This document shows positions 6,758 to 11,835 of a stretch of DNA of 11,835 nt, piece after piece. The number at the start of each line of letters is the position of its first letter. Position 1 is the stretch's first letter. A program made the translations under genes and the position numbers. The notes beneath the pieces are model-generated. The model was not told the DNA's origin. It ran no database searches and saw only the letters and a program-made list of their open reading frames with translations. Source of the stretch: Pseudomonadota bacterium (GTDB lineage: Bacteria; Pseudomonadota; Gammaproteobacteria; Burkholderiales; Eutrophovitaceae); NCBI GenBank assembly GCA_002704665.1, contig PAHB01000062.1, forward strand, positions 1 to 11,835, read 5' to 3'.

Positions 6758-7902
6758 ATATTGAAAAAACTATTTATTTGATTGACAATCATTAACTGTT
6801 GTTTTCTTTTTAAGTTATGGAAAAGTGGTAATGTTATTGATGAATTTTCGCAAAATATTGATTGGGGGAAATTGTTCTTGGTAAATAAGTATTTTGTTGA
6901 ATAATATTGAGTGTGAGGAATTGAAATGGTTCCAGGTCTTGACTCAATACCTTTTTTTAAAAGATTCTTCATAAGATTATTTCTCGTTGTTCTATTTCCA
7001 TCTTTAATTAAGACAACAAATGATTGATAGGTATGTCCTTTTAAAACTTTTTCGTTAAATGCAGGAAGTTTTAGAAATTTATTTTTACTTAACAAATTGA
7101 TATAAAATTGAGCCTGACTAATTCTTTTTTTAATAATGGAAGTTAATTTAGCGAATTGAACAACTCCGAGAGCTCCGGCAATATCTGACATCTTCATATT
7201 AATTCCAGGAAACGAGAAATCTGCAAATGTCCAAGGTCCAATACCTTCAGAGGGAATTTTAGTTAGCTTTTGCATTCCATGATTTATTAGGCCTCGAGCT
7301 GAATTATAAAACTTTCTATCATTAAAACTTAACATCCCGCCTTCTCCAGTTGTGATAAGTTTTCTAGGATGAAAAGAAAAGCAACTTAAGTCTCCAAAAT
7401 TTCCTGCAAACTTATTTTTATATTTAGAACCAATAGCACATGCTGCATCTTCAATTAACTTTAAGTTATATTTTTTTGTAATTTTTAAAATCTTATTGAT
7501 ATTAGAAGTTAATCCAAATAAATGAACTATTATGATAGCTCTAGTTTTTTTACTAATTTTTTCTTCTATTTGTCTTGTATCAATATTAAAATTATTTCTA
7601 TCGACATCAACAAATATTGCTTTTGCACCAACGAACTCAATTACGTTTGCTGTTGTAGGCCATCCAAATGCAGGAACTATTACTTCATCACCTCTCTGAA
7701 TTCCTAAAACTTTTAGTGAAGTTAATAATGCTGAGGTACAGGAGTTTATAGCCAACGAATAGTTTACTTTTTGAAAGTCACAAAACTTCTTTTCAAATAA
7801 TTGAACTTTTTTTCCCTCAGTTACCCAACCAGAGTTCAAAGTTTTTTTTAGTAAATTATATTCTTTATTATTAAAATGTGGTTTTGTTAATTTTATTGTC
7901 AT
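6754..7902 (-). CDS. DegT/DnrJ/EryC1/StrS-family PLP aminotransferase
   Basis: The 382-residue protein is of full family length. It opens with KPHFNNKEYNLLKKTLNSG.. WVTEG, the usual start of sugar aminotransferases. SCTSAL (54-59) would contact PLP phosphate, HLFGLTSNI (127-135) and IEDAACAIGS (150-159) place Asp152 against the pyridine nitrogen, and FSFHPRKLITTGEGGM (175-190) carries the PLP-binding Lys181. The C-terminus has PHTQYY and LPLF....L, as in the family. These enzymes transfer an amino group from glutamate or glutamine to a keto carbon of a nucleotide-linked sugar, or of a scyllo-inosose-type ring. The stop overlaps the start of the amidohydrolase gene by 4 nt, and its own ATG overlaps the stop of the 626-residue gene by 4 nt (ATGA both times). 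The sugar position (C3, C4 or other) cannot be told from the sequence. Confidence 0.92.
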   Translation of the reverse strand: MTIKLTKPHFNNKEYNLLKKTLNSGWVTEGKKVQLFEKKFCDFQKVNYSLAINSCTSALLTSLKVLGIQRGDEVIVPAFGWPTTANVIEFVGAKAIFVDVDRNNFNIDTRQIEEKISKKTRAIIIVHLFGLTSNINKILKITKKYNLKLIEDAACAIGSKYKNKFAGNFGDLSCFSFHPRKLITTGEGGMLSFNDRKFYNSARGLINHGMQKLTKIPSEGIGPWTFADFSFPGINMKMSDIAGALGVVQFAKLTSIIKKRISQAQFYINLLSKNKFLKLPAFNEKVLKGHTYQSFVVLIKDGNRTTRNNLMKNLLKKGIESRPGTISIPHTQYYSTKYLFTKNNFPQSIFCENSSITLPLFHNLKRKQQLMIVNQINSFFNI

Positions 7903-9779
7903 TTACTTTTATTTTTTATTTTTATTTCATCTTCAGGCCAGTAAAAAGCTTCTTTATAAGAAGTAAGTATTAATTTAAAATTAATAAAAACAAATTTATG
8001 ATTCTGTTTTAAATTTATTTTTATTCCATTGTTTAGGTCATTAAAATTAACGTCATGTTTTAAAATATTAGAGTTTAATTGTTTTATAAATATTTTATTA
8101 GGATAGTTGTCATATTTCCATCCTCGCGATTTAGTACTTACAAATAATTTTAAGAAGATCTTACTACTTACTTTTGTTTTTGATATTAAGTACAAGAAAT
8201 TTTGTTCAAGTTTAAAACTTAGGTCTAATGGTTTCGGAGGAAATTTATTTTTTTTTTCGTTCAAATAATAAGATGAAATAAAGGGATTGTCCCAAGGATT
8301 TTTTCTGCTTATGTAACCACTAAAAGACTTATTTGTAAAAGACTTAGTTGTTTTATCGTGACAAACAAAAAAGTTAATAGCAGCAACTTTGTCAACAATT
8401 AATGGATTTTTTTTTACCTCTTCTAATGATGCCCATTCATTTTTTTTATTTTGTGGAAAAATCCCAAATTTAAAAAAATCTGCATCAACAATTCTCCATT
8501 TACCTTTATTAAAAACCTCACAAATAACATGATTTTTTAATTGAGTTAATTTACTTTTAAAACCAAAAGCTTTATATAAATAACTAGATAATAATGCAAT
8601 ATTTCCACACTTTCCTAGTCCCAAAAAGAGAATTAAATATGGTTTTTCAAGAGTCTTATTGCCAAAATAATTTAGTATAGGATGTTTAATAATACTATCC
8701 TGTATAAAACAATAAATCTTGTAGAATAAAGAACCTTCGTAATTATCTATAATAATTTTCTTAACGTGCTTAATTAAATATTCTTCATCTATATTTTCAA
8801 ATAAAGTACTTACATAATCAAGATATTTATTTACAAGTATATTTGAATTATTAGTAATCAGATCATCAAATAAAAGTTCTGAGAGTTTATAGCTTTTTTT
8901 ATTATAATTTTTAAAAAAAGAATAATCATAATCATTTAAATTAATTTTTCTAAAAAGAATTTCACGTGGATAACTTATTTTTTTATTTTTTAATTTTTTT
9001 TTACTAAAATAGTGAGGATTTATATTAATTAAATTTTCATCCTCAAATCCTTTAATAACCAAGTTTGTTCTTTGAAGATTATCAAATATATCATCAGAAG
9101 GTAATTCACATATGTTTTTTGATTCTTTTAATTTTAATAAAGTTTGGAGAAGGCCTTCAGATTTATCAAAAATTTTATTTTTAAAATTTTTATTACTAGA
9201 GCCAAAATATTTAGCATCTAATAATTGAAAATATTTATTGAATAAAAACTTTTTAGATTTATGTAAATTTTTAGATTTTTTAACCCACTCTATAAAATAT
9301 TTAATATTATTTTTTTTTTCTTCCGATTCATTGGCAAAGTTTTCAACTAAGTTAATAAAATAGTTGTCAATTATTGAATTAAACAAATTTTTATTACTTT
9401 CATATAAAATTTTACGATCGTAGTCTTTATAAAAATTTTCTAAAGTTGTTATATTTCTGTAAATCAAGCCATTACCTCTAAGAATTCTTGAGCATTCAAT
9501 AAGTTCTTCATTATTAATTTTTTTGAAATAATTATAAAATATAATTAAATCAAAAAAATTATCTGAAAATTGTGTCTTTTTTAAATTTAATTCTGATTTT
9601 TTCTTTATAAAATTACTATTTACAAAATATTTATTTTTTTTAATATTTACCAAAAAATATTTTTTGTAATTTGATACTATTTCTTCAAAAAAAAAATTTT
9701 CATCGCTCGATATTATAAAAATATTTCCGTTAGTTTTATTAAAACGATCTATAAAGTTTTGTTTATCTTTATTTTCCAT
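7899..9779 (-). CDS. Degenerate methyltransferase-like / transglutaminase-like fusion protein
   Basis: The protein has 626 residues. Residues 1 to about 255 align by eye with the methyltransferase of the 755-residue protein at 632-2899. NGNIFIISSDEN (17-28) sits where motif I should be, FSDNFFDLIIF (71-81) matches FPNDYFDTILC, and RILRGNGLIY (98-107) matches RILKKNGRII. The glycine loop AGCGTG is replaced by ISSDEN, and the ribose-binding Asp by Asn45, so SAM binding is probably lost. The second part (about 330-490) is transglutaminase-like: GLGKC gives Cys391, KNHVICEV His417, and KWRIVDAD Asp432. The Cys-to-His distance is 26 residues, as in the other protein, with no gap in between. A beta-rich tail (about 500-626) follows. 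There are no signal peptide or membrane segments. It probably does amide hydrolysis or transfer, with the N-terminal domain as a binding or structural unit. The start is the ATG after a 49-nt spacer; the stop is shared with the aminotransferase start. Confidence 0.72.
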   Translation of the reverse strand: MENKDKQNFIDRFNKTNGNIFIISSDENFFFEEIVSNYKKYFLVNIKKNKYFVNSNFIKKKSELNLKKTQFSDNFFDLIIFYNYFKKINNEELIECSRILRGNGLIYRNITTLENFYKDYDRKILYESNKNLFNSIIDNYFINLVENFANESEEKKNNIKYFIEWVKKSKNLHKSKKFLFNKYFQLLDAKYFGSSNKNFKNKIFDKSEGLLQTLLKLKESKNICELPSDDIFDNLQRTNLVIKGFEDENLININPHYFSKKKLKNKKISYPREILFRKINLNDYDYSFFKNYNKKSYKLSELLFDDLITNNSNILVNKYLDYVSTLFENIDEEYLIKHVKKIIIDNYEGSLFYKIYCFIQDSIIKHPILNYFGNKTLEKPYLILFLGLGKCGNIALLSSYLYKAFGFKSKLTQLKNHVICEVFNKGKWRIVDADFFKFGIFPQNKKNEWASLEEVKKNPLIVDKVAAINFFVCHDKTTKSFTNKSFSGYISRKNPWDNPFISSYYLNEKKNKFPPKPLDLSFKLEQNFLYLISKTKVSSKIFLKLFVSTKSRGWKYDNYPNKIFIKQLNSNILKHDVNFNDLNNGIKINLKQNHKFVFINFKLILTSYKEAFYWPEDEIKIKNKSK

Positions 9780-9828
9780 TTTTTTCTACTTGTATTTGAA
9801 TTGTAATATAATCTAACTGCATTGATTT
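9780..9828 (-). other. Only intergenic spacer in the - strand run; possible internal promoter region
   Basis: These 49 bases separate the SDR gene from the 626-residue gene. On the - strand they contain TATATTACAAT, which includes TACAAT (5 of 6 matches to a -10 hexamer), but no convincing -35 box at the right distance. AAGTAG followed by a run of A lies just before the ATG and is at most a weak ribosome-binding site. No hairpin terminator is seen. A short frame starting at 9822 ends after 17 codons and is not a credible gene. Confidence 0.2.
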
Positions 9829-10689
9829 TTAATTCCGGAAAAAATTTAATTTTTTCAACCCCTCTTCTGGACTCCGAAATTTATAATTGCTCTTATATTT
9901 TTTTGTTTTTTTTAAACTAACACATGTTTCTGATGACATTTCACTTTTTTTAATAAAAAATTTTACCTTTTTATTAATTCTTTTTGCAATTCTTTCTGAC
10001 AGACTTCTTATACTAATTCTTCTTTGTGGTGCTAAATCCAAAATACCTGATATATTTTTTCTCATTATAAACAAAATAAAATTTGCACAATCCTCAGCGT
10101 GTGTAATATGAATTAAATCACCGTTTCTTGAACCATTCAACGTAATAATTTCATCATTATTTATTTTGTTAACTAAAGAGTTAACAAGACCATTATTTTC
10201 TATATTTGAGTATAGATAAAATAGTCTTAATATACTCACATCAAGATATTTATCAAAATTACTAATTAATTTTTCAAATGAAAATTTAGTACATTGATAA
10301 AAATTGTTATTTCTATTTTTTTTTTTTGTTGAATATTTTATTTCACCAGTTGAGGTATAAATAAATCTTTTGATATTATTTTTTAAACAATACTGAAGTA
10401 ACCAAAAAGGAATTTTTATATTTATGTTAAATATATCCTTGCTTTTTTCGGGGAAATTTCTGTAATTTCTTGACTGAGCCAAATATAATATTGTATCAAT
10501 ACCTTTAGGAATTTTTTTTATGATATCTTCTTTCGATTCCTTACCCAAATCACATTTAATTTCCTTGATATTTTCATAATCAAAAATTTTTTTTCTCTGC
10601 AGAGAATATGTATCGAAATATTTATTAAGCTTTTTAGCTAGGTTTTTACCTAAATGTCCAGTGAGACCTGTAACTAAAATTTTTCTCAT
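9829..10689 (-). CDS. NAD-dependent epimerase/dehydratase (extended SDR)
   Basis: This 286-residue protein starts with the Rossmann nucleotide-binding motif ILVTGLTGHLG (4-14, TGxxGxxG). The catalytic set of extended SDRs is present: Thr/Ser in YTSTGE (111-116) and YQCTK with Tyr131 and Lys135. NGDLIHITHAEDCA (189-202) corresponds to the substrate-side 'R.fihv.Dva' segment, and the C-terminus FRSPEEGLKKL is the usual family ending. Such enzymes oxidise C4 of a nucleotide sugar and then epimerise, dehydrate or reduce it; the exact reaction cannot be read from the sequence. The 286-residue length is on the short side and suits a reductase/epimerase acting on a 4-keto or 6-deoxy sugar. Its ATG shares one base with the stop of the glycosyltransferase gene (TAATG). 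A keto product could feed the aminotransferase downstream, but that is inference from position. Confidence 0.87.
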   Translation of the reverse strand: MRKILVTGLTGHLGKNLAKKLNKYFDTYSLQRKKIFDYENIKEIKCDLGKESKEDIIKKIPKGIDTILYLAQSRNYRNFPEKSKDIFNINIKIPFWLLQYCLKNNIKRFIYTSTGEIKYSTKKKNRNNNFYQCTKFSFEKLISNFDKYLDVSILRLFYLYSNIENNGLVNSLVNKINNDEIITLNGSRNGDLIHITHAEDCANFILFIMRKNISGILDLAPQRRISIRSLSERIAKRINKKVKFFIKKSEMSSETCVSLKKTKKYKSNYKFRSPEEGLKKLNFFRN

Positions 10690-11835
10690 TATATATTATT
10701 GTATACTAAGTATAATTTTTCTAATATTACTTTGTTTGAATGATTTTTCTCGTACCATTTTTTTCCTAAATAACCAATATCCTCTAGAAGTTTTCTATTT
10801 TTATAAAACTTATTAAGTAGTGATGTAATCTGTTTACTATTTTCAACGTTGATTACAGGTGGTATTGTTTTAAAAAAACCATTTAAGGACTTTTCATCTA
10901 CATAAGTCATTATTGGTTTACCATGAAATAAGGCCTTAGCAGTTATACTTCCAAAAGCTCCAAGAATAAACTGATCAATAATTATATCAGATATAGAAAA
11001 GTATTTTGTCATCATAAAAATAGACTGTGGTTGAATCCATTTAACATTTCTTTCAATTCCAAGATGTTCGATTAATTTTTTACTTTCATTTACCTTTTGT
11101 CCCCACTCTACAGTAATAATTATTGGGTTAGCATCAGTTTTTTTTATAAAATTCTTAACGCCATTAAAAAAAATATCATTTCCTTTAAGCCATGATTTAT
11201 CATAACTTTCATCTATTGTTTTCATATCCTCCCAGTGATGTCGGGGTGGATGAAATAGAATAAAATCATGATTTAGATTTTTAAGTAAAGTAGTTTTAAG
11301 TTTTTTAATATTTTTATCTAATTTCCATTTTTCATTAATAGGATGAGGTATAAAAGAATGAGATTTACATTTGACTTTTTTAACATTTTTCACTGTATCT
11401 GAATTTGTAATAAATAAATGTTTTGTCATGCAATATGAATTTAAAACTAATTTACCATAAAAGTTATTTTGAAAAGGTATTGATCTTAAAGTTCCATGTT
11501 CGTAACAAACATATTTAAAACAATTATGGATTAAAGGCTGAATTACATCTGTTCCATAGCAATGAATAATATCGTAATACTTAAATAATTCTATTAATTC
11601 AGGTTTAAAATGTTGAATAAGGTGTAAATAGTCTTTGAAAGTAAAATTAATTTTTCTGTTTGGAAAATTTTTTTTTAAGGATTTGTATGCTGATGGTAAT
11701 AAGTAATTTGGAACTTTTAATTTTAAAACCGTATTGAGTGAGAAAAAAGAATTTAAGGAAGTGTTTATAAATTTTGAAAAAAATAACCTGAATTTTAAAA
11801 GTAGTAAATCTATATAATTTTTTTTTTTTATTTTA
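10689..11835 (-). CDS. GT-B glycosyltransferase (GT4-like), N-terminus outside window
   Basis: The frame has no stop from 10691 to the right edge, giving 381 codons in view, so the gene starts beyond the window. The ATG at 11429 is an internal Met, not the start. The region before it encodes typical N-domain elements: DIIHCYGTDVIQP (about 11573-11535) and YEHGTLRSIPF (11504-11472), a donor-GT pattern of the EHG type. After it come FIPHPI, ILFHPPRHHWED (start of the C-domain) and DQFILGAFG....AL..GKP (10976-10914), which matches the nucleotide-sugar site of GT4-like enzymes. At the position of the conserved Glu in 'EAla.GKP' there is Lys. It is probably cytoplasmic and adds one sugar to a lipid-linked surface glycan; donor and acceptor are unknown. 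The stop is coupled to the SDR start by a 1-nt overlap. Confidence 0.82.
   Translation of the reverse strand, partial: KIKKKNYIDLLLLKFRLFFSKFINTSLNSFFSLNTVLKLKVPNYLLPSAYKSLKKNFPNRKINFTFKDYLHLIQHFKPELIELFKYYDIIHCYGTDVIQPLIHNCFKYVCYEHGTLRSIPFQNNFYGKLVLNSYCMTKHLFITNSDTVKNVKKVKCKSHSFIPHPINEKWKLDKNIKKLKTTLLKNLNHDFILFHPPRHHWEDMKTIDESYDKSWLKGNDIFFNGVKNFIKKTDANPIIITVEWGQKVNESKKLIEHLGIERNVKWIQPQSIFMMTKYFSISDIIIDQFILGAFGSITAKALFHGKPIMTYVDEKSLNGFFKTIPPVINVENSKQITSLLNKFYKNRKLLEDIGYLGKKWYEKNHSNKVILEKLYLVYNNI

Noticed and set aside
7522..7707. 61-codon open frame on the + strand
   Set aside because: It is antisense to conserved parts of the aminotransferase and has a low-complexity Tyr/Phe/Cys/Ser composition, as expected of a chance frame.
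9780..9822. ATG at 9822 as an upstream start for the 626-residue gene, or a leader peptide
   Set aside because: It is one base out of frame and stops after 17 codons. Only an error in the A7 run before the true ATG would join it, and nothing supports that.
9887..10111. 74-codon open frame on the + strand that looks like a hydrophobic membrane peptide
   Set aside because: It is the complement of a Lys-rich stretch of the SDR gene; Lys codons read backwards give Phe and Leu, so the hydrophobicity is an artefact.
2900..11429. RiPP gene cluster with radical SAM, ATP-grasp and protease-like transglutaminase domains
   Set aside because: No short precursor gene fits in the window; the only spacer is 49 nt, and the neighbours (SDR, DegT, glycosyltransferase) point to sugar chemistry.
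1..11835. Many A and T homopolymer runs as possible repeats, phase-variation tracts or terminators
   Set aside because: Such runs are expected at this base composition, most lie inside intact reading frames, and no tandem array or GC-rich stem accompanies them.

Overview
The window is a very AT-rich, almost spacer-free piece of a bacterial genome. Its proteins are rich in Lys, Asn and Ile, its genes overlap end to end, and clear Shine-Dalgarno sequences are scarce. TGA is used as an ordinary stop, so the standard bacterial code applies. This look fits a streamlined marine bacterium such as the Pelagibacterales (SAR11) or a similar low-GC plankton lineage, but there is no rRNA or core gene here to fix the taxon. 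The gene content is that of a surface-polysaccharide (O-antigen or capsule-like) or nucleotide-sugar modification locus, the kind of region usually carried in hypervariable islands.

Layout. On the + strand, bases 2-631 hold the C-terminal part of a probable polysaccharide-deacetylase-like protein. It is followed with no spacer and in the same frame by a 755-residue protein (632-2899) with an N-terminal transglutaminase-like domain and a C-terminal SAM-dependent methyltransferase. All the rest, 2900-11835, is one tightly packed - strand gene run, read right to left: a GT-B glycosyltransferase (5' end outside the window), an NAD-dependent epimerase/dehydratase (extended SDR), a 626-residue protein with a degenerate methyltransferase-like N-terminus and a transglutaminase-like domain, a DegT/DnrJ/EryC1/StrS aminotransferase, an Amidohydro_2-type hydrolase, an RraA-like aldolase homologue, an ATP-grasp ligase, and a radical SAM/SPASM enzyme. 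Neighbouring genes in this run overlap by 1 to 41 nt, except for one 49-nt spacer at 9780-9828. The two strands converge at 2899/2900 with touching stop codons.

How they may work together (inference). The SDR and aminotransferase would make an amino sugar, or an amino-keto sugar derivative. The glycosyltransferase would assemble the glycan. The ATP-grasp enzyme and the transglutaminase-like proteins are candidates for forming or breaking amide bonds on the amino group. The amidohydrolase, RraA homologue and radical SAM enzyme would make or tailor an unusual acyl or sugar unit.

The most striking feature is the pair of transglutaminase/methyltransferase fusions with opposite module order. One has an intact SAM site and the other an apparently dead one. 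I do not recognise this gene set as a described pathway. No mobile element, CRISPR array, tRNA or rRNA is visible, and no gene-free stretch exceeds 49 bases.
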